Assembly (NCBI GenBank): GCA_964551995.1
Contig: CAZKFD010000008.1
Coordinates: forward strand, 23,860-87,859
Reading direction: 5' to 3'
DNA: 64,000 bases
Origin: DATKJS01 sp964551995
GTDB taxonomy: Bacteria > Acidobacteriota > Aminicenantia > Aminicenantales > Saccharicenantaceae
The notes beneath the pieces were generated by a model that worked only from the letters and a program-made list of their open reading frames with translations, was not told where the DNA came from and did no database searches. A program made the position numbers and the translations under genes. The stretch's first letter is position 1. The number at the start of each line of letters is the position of its first letter. Shown here one piece after another: positions 8,845-18,532 of this stretch.

Positions 8845-10368
8845 TCATTTGGGCTTGAGCAGCGGAAAGAGGATGACTTCCCGTATGGACCTCCGGTTGG
8901 CCAGGATCATCGTCAGGCGGTCGATGCCGATTCCCTCTCCGCCGGTGGGCGGAAGTCCGTACTCGAGGGCCTCCACATATTCCATGTCCGGCGGGTGCGA
9001 CTCCTCGTCCCCCTTCTTTCTCTCTTCGGCCTGCTCCGCGAAGCGGGCCCGCTGCTCGGCCGGGTCGGTGAGCTCGGAGAAGGCGTTGGCGATCTCCATG
9101 CCCGCCACAAGCAGCTCGAACCTTTCGGCCTCCTCGGGATTGTCCCGGGACACCTTGGCCAGCGGCGAGATTTCCCGGGGCGGGTTCGTGATGAACGTCG
9201 GCTGGACGATATGGTCCTTGACAAACTTGTCGAAGATGACGTCCAGGGCCTTGCCGTACGTCAGGGGTTTCTTTTCCGGCGCCAAGCCCGCCGCGAAATC
9301 CAGGAGGCCGTTCCGGTCGTCGAAGCGTGCCGGGGACAGCCCGCTGTAGTGCTGGCAGGCTTCCAGGAACTTCAGCCTCCGGTACGGCCGCTTGAAAGAG
9401 ATGGTGTGATCGCCGTAAGCGATGTCCTCCCGGCCGAGGAGCTCGGCGGCCATCCCCGTCAGGAGCTCCTCCGTAAGCTCCATCATGTCGTAATAGTCCC
9501 GGTAAGCTTCGTAAAACTCCAGCATCGTGAATTCCGGGTTGTGCTGGGCGTCGAGGCCCTCGTTCCGAAAGTTCCGGTTGATCTCATAGACCTTGTCGAG
9601 ACCGCCGACGACGAGCCGCTTCAGAAACAGCTCGGGCGCGATCCGCAGGTAGAGATCGACTCCGAGGGCGTTGTGGGACGTCTTGAACGGACGGGCCAGG
9701 GCGCCGCCGGGGATCATCTGCATCATCGGCGTCTCGACCTCGATGAAGCCCCGGCTGTCGAAGAACCTGCGGAGATAGGCGATGATGGCGCTGCGCAGCC
9801 GGAAGACCTCGCCGACCTCGGGGTTCATGATGAGGTCGAGGTAGCGCTGCCGGTAGCGGATCTCGATATCCTGGAGGCCGTGCCACTTCTCAGGCAGCGG
9901 ATGGAGCGCCTTGGCCAGGAACATGAAGGATTCGCAGAGGACGGTCAACTCGCCCGTCCGCGTCTTGAACAGCGTCCCCCGGACGGAGAGGACGTCGCCG
10001 ATGTCAAGGAGAGAAAAGAGCTCATAGGCCTTCGTCCCCGCCAGGTCTTCCCGGATGTAGACCTGGAGCCGGGCCCGGCCGTCGGAAATGTGGAAAAACG
10101 TGGCCCGGCCCATCTTCCGGATCGACAGGATTCGCCCTGGGACCTCGATCGCCCTCCGGCCCGCCTCGAGCTCCTCCCTGCCGAGAGCAGCGAAGGCGGC
10201 GACGATCTCGTGGACGGAATGGGTCGGCGAGACCTTGTAGGGGAAGAGCGGCACGCCGGCCTCGCCGAGGCGGCGGAGTTTCTCGCGGCGGGCGAGGTCC
10301 TGGTCTGTATCCCTCTCTTCGGGCGGCGGATTCTGCCTTTTGTCCCCTATGTCCTCGTTCTTACTCAT
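8845..10368 (-). CDS. lysS: Lysyl-tRNA synthetase, class II
   Basis: 507 residues. An N-terminal OB-fold anticodon-binding domain (about 60-165) precedes the class II catalytic core. Motif 2 (RNFRNEGLDAQHNPEFTMLE) and motif 3 (GGEGIGIDRLTMIL) are intact. The enzyme charges tRNA-Lys. I chose the ATG at 10368: it overlaps the nusB stop as ATGA, with CAGGGAGAC upstream. The longer open frame that continues upstream is the out-of-frame shadow of nusB. The 31-residue charged N-terminal extension is ordinary. Confidence 0.97.
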   Translation of the reverse strand: MSKNEDIGDKRQNPPPEERDTDQDLARREKLRRLGEAGVPLFPYKVSPTHSVHEIVAAFAALGREELEAGRRAIEVPGRILSIRKMGRATFFHISDGRARLQVYIREDLAGTKAYELFSLLDIGDVLSVRGTLFKTRTGELTVLCESFMFLAKALHPLPEKWHGLQDIEIRYRQRYLDLIMNPEVGEVFRLRSAIIAYLRRFFDSRGFIEVETPMMQMIPGGALARPFKTSHNALGVDLYLRIAPELFLKRLVVGGLDKVYEINRNFRNEGLDAQHNPEFTMLEFYEAYRDYYDMMELTEELLTGMAAELLGREDIAYGDHTISFKRPYRRLKFLEACQHYSGLSPARFDDRNGLLDFAAGLAPEKKPLTYGKALDVIFDKFVKDHIVQPTFITNPPREISPLAKVSRDNPEEAERFELLVAGMEIANAFSELTDPAEQRARFAEQAEERKKGDEESHPPDMEYVEALEYGLPPTGGEGIGIDRLTMILANRRSIREVILFPLLKPK

Positions 10369-10808
10369 GTCTCCCTGCCTGATTCTGCGGGCGTTACGGG
10401 GCCGGCCTTGAGCCGCTTCCGGACGGCATCGAGGACCCCGTTGACGAACATCGCGGAATCCTGTCCGCTGTACCGCTTGGCGATCTCGATGGCCTCGTCG
10501 ATGACGATGGCCGGGACGAGCGACGGTTCGTAGAGAAGCTCGCACACGGCGATCCTCAGGATGTTCCGGTCGACGGTGCCCATCCGCGCCAGGCGCCAGT
10601 TCTTCGACACGGCCTGGATGGTCCGGTCGATTTCCTCGCGACGGGCCAGGATCCTTTCGACGAGCCAGTCCCCGTACTCCCTGACGTCGGCCGTCGTCCT
10701 CTGGCCGTCCCAGTACCGCCGGACGAGCGCCGCCGCGTCGGCCGGGTTGAACTCCAGCTGGAAGAGGATCTGGAGGGCGCACTCCCGGGCTTTCCGTCTT
10801 TTCCCCAT
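10365..10808 (-). CDS. nusB: Transcription antitermination factor NusB
   Basis: 147 residues, all-helical, starting GKRRKARECALQILFQLEFN, the family's usual N-terminus. The conserved MGTVDRNILRIAVCELLY block sits in the middle. NusB pairs with NusE (S10) on boxA RNA during rRNA transcription. Its stop overlaps the lysS start by four bases. The ribH-nusB neighbourhood is a classic bacterial arrangement and supports both calls. Confidence 0.95.
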   Translation of the reverse strand: MGKRRKARECALQILFQLEFNPADAAALVRRYWDGQRTTADVREYGDWLVERILARREEIDRTIQAVSKNWRLARMGTVDRNILRIAVCELLYEPSLVPAIVIDEAIEIAKRYSGQDSAMFVNGVLDAVRKRLKAGPVTPAESGRET

Positions 10809-10829
10809 CGCGGGCTCTTCAGGATCCGG

Positions 10830-11300
10830 TCAGCGGAGCCCCGCCTCCTTGATCACGTTCAGGGTCTCGACCAGGGAAAAGGCGGCGTCGGCCCCCTTGT
10901 TTCCGGCCTTGGTCCCGGCCCGCTCGATGCCCTGCTCTACCGTGTCGACGGTCAGGATGCCGAAGGCGACGGGGACGCCGTCATCCATTGCGATCTGGGC
11001 CAGGCCCTTGGTCACTTCGGCGCTCAGGACGTCGAAGTGCGGCGTGTCGCCCCGGATGAGAGCGCCGATACAGAGGATCCCGTCGGCCGACTTGGACTTC
11101 GCGATCTTCTTGGTCACGAGCGGGACCTCGAACGATCCCGGAACTTTATAAACCGTCAGGTCGGCATCCTGGGCCCCCATCTTTTGCAGGGCCTCCAGGG
11201 CGCCTTCGAGTAGCCGGTCCGAGAGGAAGCTGTTGAACCGGCTGACCACGATGCCGATTTTGAACCCCTTGGCCTGCAGCTTTCCTTGATAGGTTTTCAT
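10830..11300 (-). CDS. ribH: 6,7-dimethyl-8-ribityllumazine synthase
   Basis: 156 residues. RibH condenses 5-amino-6-ribitylamino-uracil with dihydroxybutanone phosphate in riboflavin synthesis. GIVVSRFN near the N-terminus, the substrate loop VPGSFEVPL and the ALIRGDTPHFD block with its catalytic histidine are all present. The ATG at 11300 has GAGGAG ten bases upstream; an in-frame GTG at 11309 lies too close to that site. No other rib genes are in the window. Confidence 0.95.
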   Translation of the reverse strand: MKTYQGKLQAKGFKIGIVVSRFNSFLSDRLLEGALEALQKMGAQDADLTVYKVPGSFEVPLVTKKIAKSKSADGILCIGALIRGDTPHFDVLSAEVTKGLAQIAMDDGVPVAFGILTVDTVEQGIERAGTKAGNKGADAAFSLVETLNVIKEAGLR

Positions 11301-11314
11301 CGCCGTCACGCTCC

Positions 11315-12439
11315 TCAGGATGTGATTTTCTTTTCGAGAATCCGGTATTTCTTATAGAGCTTCGCACCGATCGAATCCGCGAAGCGGTTGATGGCCTCGT
11401 TGTCCTCGAGCTGCCAGGAGAGCTCGCACCATTCGTAGCCCTTGGCGACGATCGCCTTCTCGAACTCGTCATAGAGGAGATAGGCCAGGCCCGTATGCAT
11501 GAACTCGGGCACGACGCCGAAGACCAGGGCCCGGCAGCTCTTGATCTTGCGCCGGCCGAAGAGGTACTTGAAGAGGCCGAACGGAAGCAGCCGGCCGTTC
11601 ATCCTGATCAGGACTTCGTTGAGGTTCGGAAAGCCGAAGGCGAAGCCCACGGGCCGGCCCTTGTGCTCGGCGAAAATGACGATATCCAGGTCGGCGAACC
11701 AGGCCAGGTTCTTGGCCATGTGGTCCATCTCTTTTTCGGTCCAGGGAACGAAGCCCCAGTTGTTCTGCCAGCTGCTGTTGTAGATCGAGGCGATCTTCCG
11801 CGCGTCGTCGGGGATGGACGAGCGGGTCACCTTGCGGAACGTGAACTGGCCTGAGCTCCGGAACCGCTCGAGGAAGCCCTCCGTCTTCTCGGAGAGGTGC
11901 CGCGTCCGGTCCTTGCGGAAGGCGTAGAGGTCCTTGGCCTTGGCCAGGCCGCACTTCTCCATGAGCTCGATGTAAAACGGCGGCGTATAGGGCATCATGA
12001 CGACCGGCGGTGCGTCGAACCCTTCGAGCAGGAACGCGCACTCGTCGTTCATTGACAGGTTCATCGGCCCGCGGAGCGCGTCCCTGCCCCGCTCCCGGGC
12101 CCAGGAGGAGGCGGCGTCGACAAGGGTCCGGGCGACGTCGACGTTGTTCACGCTTTCGTAGAGCCCGAAAAAGGCCGTCTTGTCCTTGTGTCGTTCGTTG
12201 TGGTTCCGGTCGACGATAGCGGCGATGCGGCCGACGGTCTCGCCTCCCTGCCGGGCTAGGAAGTAATCGGCCTCGGCGTGTGCGAAAAAGGGATGCGACC
12301 GGCGGTTGAGCTTGTCCTTCATGTCGACGATCAGGGGAGGGACCCAGCAGGGGTTCCCGGCGTAGACCTTCCAAGGAAAACGAATAAACTCCGCGAGGTC
12401 CCGCCTTTTCTGAACTTTGACGATATCGATGGGACTCAC
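11315..12439 (-). CDS. GNAT-like acyltransferase of unknown substrate
   Basis: 374 residues beginning at GTG, five bases after AAGGAGG. An N-terminal domain starts IDIVKVQKRRDLAEFIRFPW and contains FPWKVYAGNPCWVPPL. A C-terminal half has GNAT-like features (DLDIVIFAEHKGRPVGFAFGF and FGVVPEFMHTGLAYLLYDEF). Proteins of this two-domain layout are widespread and generally annotated only as GNAT-superfamily. No substrate can be assigned. It heads the minus-strand run through ribH, nusB, lysS and lol genes. No membrane segment or signal peptide is seen. Confidence 0.75.
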   Translation of the reverse strand: MSPIDIVKVQKRRDLAEFIRFPWKVYAGNPCWVPPLIVDMKDKLNRRSHPFFAHAEADYFLARQGGETVGRIAAIVDRNHNERHKDKTAFFGLYESVNNVDVARTLVDAASSWARERGRDALRGPMNLSMNDECAFLLEGFDAPPVVMMPYTPPFYIELMEKCGLAKAKDLYAFRKDRTRHLSEKTEGFLERFRSSGQFTFRKVTRSSIPDDARKIASIYNSSWQNNWGFVPWTEKEMDHMAKNLAWFADLDIVIFAEHKGRPVGFAFGFPNLNEVLIRMNGRLLPFGLFKYLFGRRKIKSCRALVFGVVPEFMHTGLAYLLYDEFEKAIVAKGYEWCELSWQLEDNEAINRFADSIGAKLYKKYRILEKKITS

Positions 12440-12606
12440 GGTACCTCCTTCCCGGTCCGGATGGCTCATATTTTAACAAATGTCGGGAGGTTTTGCATTA
12501 AAAACAAGAGACCCCGGCCGGGGCCGCGGGCTTGAGGGAGAAAGGCTTTTATGGTAACGTGGAGCCTGAGCCGCAAGACTCCGAAAGCGCCATGGAGGAA
12601 CGGCCG

Positions 12607-15042
12607 ATGAAAGCCAAGACCCGATTCGAGGAATTGACACCCGACAGGCTGCGTTGGAGCTGCTGTCTGGCCGACATCCCGTTCGACTCGAGCGACCACG
12701 CCCCTCCCTGCGAGGACATCATCGGCCAGGAGCGGGCCCTCAAGGCCATTCAGACGGGCCTGGACATCAAGAGCTTCGGCTACAACATCTTCATTACGGG
12801 GATGGTCGGGACGGGCCGGACGACGACGATCAAGCAGCTGCTGGAGCAGCTCGAACGCGGGGAAAAGACGCCCGACGACGTCCTCTACGTCAACAACTTC
12901 AAGTATCCCGACGAGCCGGTCCTCATCATGCTCCCGGCGGGCCAGGGCAAGCTCTTCAGCGAAGTCATGGGAAAGCTCATCGACACGCTCTGGACGAGCA
13001 TCCCGAACCTCCTCAAGAGCCCCTATTACACGGAGAGACGCGACGCCATCGTCGAGTCCCAGCAGAAAAAGCAGCGGGACCTCCTCCAGCGTTTCGAGGA
13101 GGAGGTGTCCGAAGAGGGCTTTTCCGTGATCCAGGTCCAGATGGGCCTGTTCACCCGGCCGGACCTCATCCCGGTCATCGACGGCCAGCCGGTCCCGTTC
13201 AACAAGCTCGAGAGCCAAGTCAAGGAAAAGAAGATCCCCAAGGAGACGCTGGACAAGCTGAAAGCCAAGTATGAGGAGCTGAGCGCCGAGCTCGAGGCCC
13301 TTTTCGAAAAACTCAAGGAGATCGACGAAGAGACGAGGTCCCTCCTCAAGGGCTGGGACGATGAGGCCATCTCCCCCATCATCCGAGGGGGCATCACCGA
13401 TATCCGGTCGCGCTTCCCCTCATCCGAAATCGATGCCTACCTGGGAGAGGTCGAGGAAAACCTTCTCAGGACGATCGACTTCTTCAAGAACCAGAAAAAG
13501 GACGATACGGACAAAAGCCAGCCCGAAGACCTCCGCGAGTACCGGGTCAACCTCCTCGTGGACAATTCCGACCAGAAGGGCGCGCCGGTCATCATGGAGA
13601 CCAACCCGACGTACATGAACCTCTTCGGGTCCATCGAGATCTCCTACTCCCGGACGGGCATGGGCCAGACGGACTTCACGATGATCAAGGCGGGCTCGTT
13701 TCTCAAGGCCAACGGTGGTTACCTCGTCGTCAACGCCCTGGATGCCCTGTCCGAGCCGGGGGTCTGGACGACGCTCAAGAGGACCCTTCGCAACCAGACC
13801 TTCGAAATCCAGAACTACCTCTCGATGTTCTTGTTCTCCAGCTCGCGCATCAAACCCCAGCCCGTCAAGATCAACGTCAAGGTCGTGATGATCGGCGATT
13901 CTTACATCTACAACCTCCTCTTTTTCCTGGACGAGGATTTCAAGAAGATCTTCAAAATCAAGGCCGAGTTCGATTCGGAGATGGTGAAGGATGCGGAGGC
14001 CATCAGAGACTACGTCACCTTCATCAAGAAGATCTGCGTCGACGACGGGCTGCTCCCCTTCGACAAGGACGGCATCTCGGCCCTGATCGAATACGCCACC
14101 CGGATCGCGGGGCGGCAGCGGAAGCTCTCGACCCGGTTCCACATCATCGCCGACGTCATCCGCGAGTCGAGCTACTGGGCACGAAAGAAAGACCGCAAGT
14201 CCGTCGGCCGGGAGAACGTGGAAACGGCCGTCCGTGAACGGTTCGAACGGGTCAGCCTGATCGAAGACAAGATCCAGGAAATGATCGAGGAAGGGACGAT
14301 CATGATCGACACCGAGGGGGCCGTCGTCGGTCAGGTCAACGGCCTCTCGGTTTACGACATGGGACAATTCATGTTCGGCAAGCCGACGCGGATCACGGCC
14401 CGGACCGCCGTCGGGAGGGCCGGCGTCATCAACATCGAGCGCGAGGCCGACCTCAGCGGCCCGACCCACAACAAAGGCGTCCTGATTCTCGGCGGCTACC
14501 TGCGTGGAAAGTACGCTGCCCGGAAACCCTTCGCCCTGTCGGCCTCGATCGCCTTCGAGCAATCCTACGGCGGCATCGACGGCGACAGCGCCTCGTCGAC
14601 CGAGGTCTACGCCATCCTGTCCAGCCTGTCCGGACTTCCTCTGCGCCAAGACATCGCCGTCACCGGGTCGCTCAACCAGAAGGGGGAGATCCAGCCCATC
14701 GGCGGGGTCAACGAGAAGATCGAGGGCTTCTTCGACGTCTGCCGGGCCAAGGGCCTGAGCGGGACGCAGGGCGTCATCATCCCGCAGCAGAACGCGCAGA
14801 ATCTCATGCTCCGGGATGATGTGGTGGCGGCCGTCTCGGAGGGAAAGTTCCACATCTACCCCATCAAGACGATCGACGAGGGCATCGAGATCCTGACGGG
14901 TGTCGAAGCCGGCCAGCCGCGGGAAGACGGAACGTTCGAGGACGGGACGGTGCATAGCCTCGTTGACCGGGATCTCCAGAGGCTGGCTCGCGACTGGAAG
15001 GCCTTCTCCGGGGACGGCGGCAAGGGACGAGAGGAAAGCTGA
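12607..15042 (+). CDS. Lon-family (S16) ATP-dependent protease, LonB-like with AAA_32 region
   Basis: 811 residues. The N-terminal half holds a P-loop (GMVGTGRTTT, 65-74) in an AAA domain interrupted by a long charged helical insertion (about 160-300). The C-terminal third is a Lon proteolytic domain. Its Ser-Lys dyad is visible: S661 in DGDSAS and K704 in GGVNEKIEG, 43 residues apart as in classical Lon. The P-loop lysine is replaced by arginine. There is no LON substrate-binding N domain, so this is the alternative lineage, not housekeeping LonA. The ATG at 12607 follows GGAGGAA by six to eight bases. Function in protein quality control is inferred from the family. Confidence 0.88.
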   Translation: MKAKTRFEELTPDRLRWSCCLADIPFDSSDHAPPCEDIIGQERALKAIQTGLDIKSFGYNIFITGMVGTGRTTTIKQLLEQLERGEKTPDDVLYVNNFKYPDEPVLIMLPAGQGKLFSEVMGKLIDTLWTSIPNLLKSPYYTERRDAIVESQQKKQRDLLQRFEEEVSEEGFSVIQVQMGLFTRPDLIPVIDGQPVPFNKLESQVKEKKIPKETLDKLKAKYEELSAELEALFEKLKEIDEETRSLLKGWDDEAISPIIRGGITDIRSRFPSSEIDAYLGEVEENLLRTIDFFKNQKKDDTDKSQPEDLREYRVNLLVDNSDQKGAPVIMETNPTYMNLFGSIEISYSRTGMGQTDFTMIKAGSFLKANGGYLVVNALDALSEPGVWTTLKRTLRNQTFEIQNYLSMFLFSSSRIKPQPVKINVKVVMIGDSYIYNLLFFLDEDFKKIFKIKAEFDSEMVKDAEAIRDYVTFIKKICVDDGLLPFDKDGISALIEYATRIAGRQRKLSTRFHIIADVIRESSYWARKKDRKSVGRENVETAVRERFERVSLIEDKIQEMIEEGTIMIDTEGAVVGQVNGLSVYDMGQFMFGKPTRITARTAVGRAGVINIEREADLSGPTHNKGVLILGGYLRGKYAARKPFALSASIAFEQSYGGIDGDSASSTEVYAILSSLSGLPLRQDIAVTGSLNQKGEIQPIGGVNEKIEGFFDVCRAKGLSGTQGVIIPQQNAQNLMLRDDVVAAVSEGKFHIYPIKTIDEGIEILTGVEAGQPREDGTFEDGTVHSLVDRDLQRLARDWKAFSGDGGKGREES

Positions 15043-15049
15043 TCGCGCC

Positions 15050-15793
15050 TCAGGCGCGCGGGGCCCCCGGGGCCGCCCTCCGCAGGGTCTCGATTTCCTT
15101 TTTTTTCAGCGGCCTCCAGTGACCCGGCCGGAGCCCGTCGAGTGTCAGACCCGCGAACGCGACGCGGACCAGCCGGGACACGGGGCAACCCAGCAGATCA
15201 AACATTTTCCGGATTTCTCTTTTCCGGCCCTCGCGGATCTCGACCCGAAGGACCGTCCGGCGGGCCCGCCGCGAGAGGACGCGCACCCCGGCCGGGGCGG
15301 TCTTCCGGCCCTCGAGGAATATGCCCTGCCGCAGCTTCTCCAGGTCCTCCTCTGGCGGCGTCCCTTCGACGACAACCTCGTACGCCTTAACGACCCCGTA
15401 CCGCGGATGCGCGAGCCGCGCGGCCATGTCCCCGTCGTTCGTGAGGAGCAGGACCCCCTCGCTCTCCGCGTCCAGGCGGCCGACGGGATAAACACGGGGG
15501 CCGCCCCTGGGCAGGAGATCCATCACCGTCGGCTTCCCGAAGGGGTCCCTGACCGTCACGACGCGGCCACGCGGCTTGTTCAAGAGAATGTAAACCGGCC
15601 GCTCGTCGCCGGCCATGACGGGCCGGCCTCGGACTTCGACCCTGTCGCGGCCGGAGTCGACCTTCAACCCGAGCTCGGTGACCGTCCGGCCGTTGACTCT
15701 GACCCTGCCTTCCGCGACGAGGCGGTCCGCTTCGCGCCGCGAGCACACGCCGGCGTGGGCCAGGAACTTGTTCACGCGGACCAGCATGCGCAT
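15050..15793 (-). CDS. RsuA/RluB-family pseudouridine synthase
   Basis: 247 residues. An S4 RNA-binding domain (about 4-60, VRVNKFLAHAGVCSRREADR) is followed by the catalytic domain, with the invariant aspartate in GRLDAESEGVLLLTNDGD (D108). Enzymes of this family isomerise uridine in 23S (RluB/E/F) or 16S (RsuA) rRNA; which site is modified cannot be told here. I chose the ATG at 15793; a second ATG lies two codons later and the frame upstream is glycine-rich non-coding-like sequence. Convergent with the Lon-like gene (seven bases between stops). Confidence 0.92.
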   Translation of the reverse strand: MRMLVRVNKFLAHAGVCSRREADRLVAEGRVRVNGRTVTELGLKVDSGRDRVEVRGRPVMAGDERPVYILLNKPRGRVVTVRDPFGKPTVMDLLPRGGPRVYPVGRLDAESEGVLLLTNDGDMAARLAHPRYGVVKAYEVVVEGTPPEEDLEKLRQGIFLEGRKTAPAGVRVLSRRARRTVLRVEIREGRKREIRKMFDLLGCPVSRLVRVAFAGLTLDGLRPGHWRPLKKKEIETLRRAAPGAPRA

Positions 15794-15963
15794 CCCGCCG
15801 GCGAGCCCCCCTCCGCGGCCGAGCCCGCCCGGAACGGCCTTTTTTCCAGGGGCCATTATCCGGCCCGGCCGGGGCGTTGTCAAGGCGGGCCGGTCGGGGT
15901 CTTCCGGGTCCGAACCTTTTCTTCCGGCTTCCGTATAAATCCTATAGAATAGAGAGTCGGATT

Positions 15964-17199
15964 ATGGCCAAAATTCAGGTCGGCGAATCCCTTTCGATGG
16001 CCTGGCTGTCGCTCAGGTCCAACAAGCTGCGGACCTTCCTGACCCTCCTCGGCATCATCATCGGCGTCCTGACGGTGATCGCCGTCGTCTCGATCATCCA
16101 GGGGCTGAACAACTACGTCTACTCGAAGATGTCCTTTTACGGGGCCAACGACTTCTCCGTCCAGAAGTTCTCGATGATCGGCACGTCCCTCAAGGAATTC
16201 CGGGAGCAGATGAAGCGTAAGGACCTGACCATGACGGAGGTCCAGCTGCTCCGCGACCGGTGCCGGTCCTGCGAGCTCGTCGGGGCCACGACGAGCACCG
16301 AGCAGACGGTCAAGTTCGGCAACCAGTCCATCAAGAACACGGAGATCCGGGGCGTCACGTACAACAGCCACCTCATCGGCTCGACCCTCGAGCTCGAGAG
16401 CGGCCGCCACATTCAGCGCCAGGACGAGACCAACTCCCGGTACGTCTGCATCATCGGAGCGGATGTCGTGGAGAAGCTCTTTCCCGGCCACGACCCCCTC
16501 GGCCGGTGGCTCAAGGTCGCGAGCCGCGACTTCCTGATCATCGGCACGGGCAAGAAGATCGGCAAGCTCCTGGGCTTCAGCCAGGACAACTACGTCCGGA
16601 TCCCCATCACGACCTTCATGAAGGTCTACGGGTCGAGGCGCTCGGTCAGCATCGACATCCACACCGGCTCCCAGGCCCAGATGCTCCAGGCGGAGGAGGA
16701 GGTCCGGACGATCCTCCGGTCCTGGCGGAAGAGGTCGTACAACGAGCCGGACGACTTTTCCTTCGCCACGTCCGAGACGTTCATCCAGTTCTACAAGACG
16801 GCCACGTCCGGCATCTACTTCGCTATGATCGCCATCGCCTCCATCGCCCTCATCGTCGGCGGCATCGTGATCATGAACATCATGTTCGTCTCGGTCTCGG
16901 AGAGGACCAAGGAGATCGGTATCCGCATGGCCGTCGGGGCCCGCCGGCGGGACATCCTGTTCCAGTTCCTCATCGAGTCGTCCGTGATCTCGGCGATCGG
17001 CGGGATCGTCGGCATCCTCCTCGGCTTCACGGTGGCGAAGATCGTGTCGGCGACGACGTCCATGCCTTCGAGCGTCGAGCCCGCGTCCATCGCCCTGGCG
17101 GTCCTCATGTCCTGGACCCTGGGACTGTTCTTCGGCATCTACCCCGCCAACCGGGCGGCCAAGCTCGATCCCGTCGAGGCCCTGAGGGCCGAACAATGA
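15964..17199 (+). CDS. MacB-like ABC transporter permease 1
   Basis: 411 residues. One N-terminal membrane helix (LRTFLTLLGIIIGVLTVIAVV) is followed by a periplasmic MacB domain (about 50-280) and three C-terminal helices. The GIRMAVGARRRDI coupling motif lies between the second and third helices. No ATPase is fused or adjacent. Family role: MacB-type permeases transmit ATP hydrolysis to periplasmic partners and act in efflux or lipoprotein transport. The ATG at 15964 is the only start giving the expected N-terminus. It overlaps the next permease as ATGA, so the two are likely co-translated and may heterodimerise. Confidence 0.88.
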   Translation: MAKIQVGESLSMAWLSLRSNKLRTFLTLLGIIIGVLTVIAVVSIIQGLNNYVYSKMSFYGANDFSVQKFSMIGTSLKEFREQMKRKDLTMTEVQLLRDRCRSCELVGATTSTEQTVKFGNQSIKNTEIRGVTYNSHLIGSTLELESGRHIQRQDETNSRYVCIIGADVVEKLFPGHDPLGRWLKVASRDFLIIGTGKKIGKLLGFSQDNYVRIPITTFMKVYGSRRSVSIDIHTGSQAQMLQAEEEVRTILRSWRKRSYNEPDDFSFATSETFIQFYKTATSGIYFAMIAIASIALIVGGIVIMNIMFVSVSERTKEIGIRMAVGARRRDILFQFLIESSVISAIGGIVGILLGFTVAKIVSATTSMPSSVEPASIALAVLMSWTLGLFFGIYPANRAAKLDPVEALRAEQ

Positions 17200-18440
17200 G
17201 ACTCCAGATATTCCGCGAGATTTTCCGCATGGCCGTCGACTCCCTCCGGACCCATAAGCTCCGCTCGTTCCTGACTGTCCTGGGGATCATCATCGGCGTC
17301 ATGACGGTCATCGGCATGGTCTCGGTCATCCAGGGGCTCAACAGGTCCTTCATGAAGGAGCTCCAGTCGGTCGGCTCGGACATCATCATGGTCATGAAAT
17401 ACGAGCCGGCCCAGATGGGGCGCATGAGCGAAGAGCTGCGGACGCGGAAGGACCTCACCCCCGACGACGCCAAGGCCATCGAGAAGGAGGCCACGCTGGT
17501 CAAGGCGGTCGCCATCAGCGTCAGCGTCAGCGTGTTCGAGCCCGTCGAGATCAAGTTCATGAACAACAAGGTCGACAACGCCATGGTCGTCGGCATGAAC
17601 GAGAAATGGCCGATCGTGATGTCCCTGTACCTGCCGAAGATGGGGCGCTTCATCACCGAGTCCGAAGTCAAGCACAGCTCCCGCATCTGTGTTCTCGGCT
17701 CCGAGCTCGCCGACAGCCTGTTCCCGAACCTCAACCCCATCGGCAAGGACATCCGCGTCGGAGGCGAGGTCTTCACGGTCGTCGGCGTCCTCAACAAGCG
17801 CGGCCAGATGTTCGGCCAGAGCCGCGACAACTTCGTCGGCCTACCCCTAACGACACTGATGAAATATTTCGCCTACGAGAAGGACCAGCTCGAGATCATC
17901 GCCGTCCCCAAGACGCCCGGCACCCTCGACGAGACGATCCAGCAGATCAGCAATGTTCTGCGCGTCCGCCGCAAGGTCCCGTACGGGAAGCCGAACGATT
18001 TCGCGATCATGACGACCGATACCCTCGTCAGCCTCTACAACTCCATCACGGGCGCGGCCTTCCTGGTCATGATCGTGATCTCCTCGATCGGCCTCCTCGT
18101 CGGCGGGATCGGCGTCATGAACATCATGCTTGTCTCGGTCAAAGAGCGGACGCGCGAAATCGGCATCCGGAAGGCCATCGGGGCCCGCTCGAGCGACATT
18201 CTGAAGCAGTTCCTGATCGAGGCCATCGTGCTGACGGGCCTGGGGGGGATGGTCGGCGTCGTCTTCGGGTTCGGCATCGCGCTCATCGTCCGGGCCGCGA
18301 CGCCTCTACCGGCCTCCGTATCCCTCTGGACCGTCTCCGTCGGCTTTTTCGTGTCGGTCGGGATCGGGCTCTTTTTCGGCGTCTTCCCGGCGCAGAAAGC
18401 GGCGAGAATGGATCCGATCGTCTCCCTCCGCTACGAATGA
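17196..18440 (+). CDS. MacB-like ABC transporter permease 2
   Basis: 414 residues, paralogous to the preceding permease and of the same layout. The first helix contains LRSFLTVLGIIIGVMTVIGM, followed by a periplasmic domain and three C-terminal helices with GIRKAIGARSSDI. Its ATG overlaps the upstream stop by four bases. Because neither copy has an ATPase, the cognate ATP-binding subunit must be encoded elsewhere; LolD at 6902 belongs to the same ATPase class but sits with its own permease. Duplicate adjacent permeases of this kind are typical of Acidobacteria-like genomes. Confidence 0.88.
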   Translation: MRLQIFREIFRMAVDSLRTHKLRSFLTVLGIIIGVMTVIGMVSVIQGLNRSFMKELQSVGSDIIMVMKYEPAQMGRMSEELRTRKDLTPDDAKAIEKEATLVKAVAISVSVSVFEPVEIKFMNNKVDNAMVVGMNEKWPIVMSLYLPKMGRFITESEVKHSSRICVLGSELADSLFPNLNPIGKDIRVGGEVFTVVGVLNKRGQMFGQSRDNFVGLPLTTLMKYFAYEKDQLEIIAVPKTPGTLDETIQQISNVLRVRRKVPYGKPNDFAIMTTDTLVSLYNSITGAAFLVMIVISSIGLLVGGIGVMNIMLVSVKERTREIGIRKAIGARSSDILKQFLIEAIVLTGLGGMVGVVFGFGIALIVRAATPLPASVSLWTVSVGFFVSVGIGLFFGVFPAQKAARMDPIVSLRYE

Positions 18441-18532
18441 CGGGTCCGGCCGCCCGCTGCCGCTCGGGCGGCCCTGCCGCGGGGCGAGGCCCGGATCCTC
18501 TTCGGTATTCGAGCTTCCAACGACGATGTTCC

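Noticed and set aside
13420..14955. A 511-codon open frame antisense to the Lon-like gene
   Set aside because: Third-position GC creates long antisense frames; no ribosome site or recognisable product.
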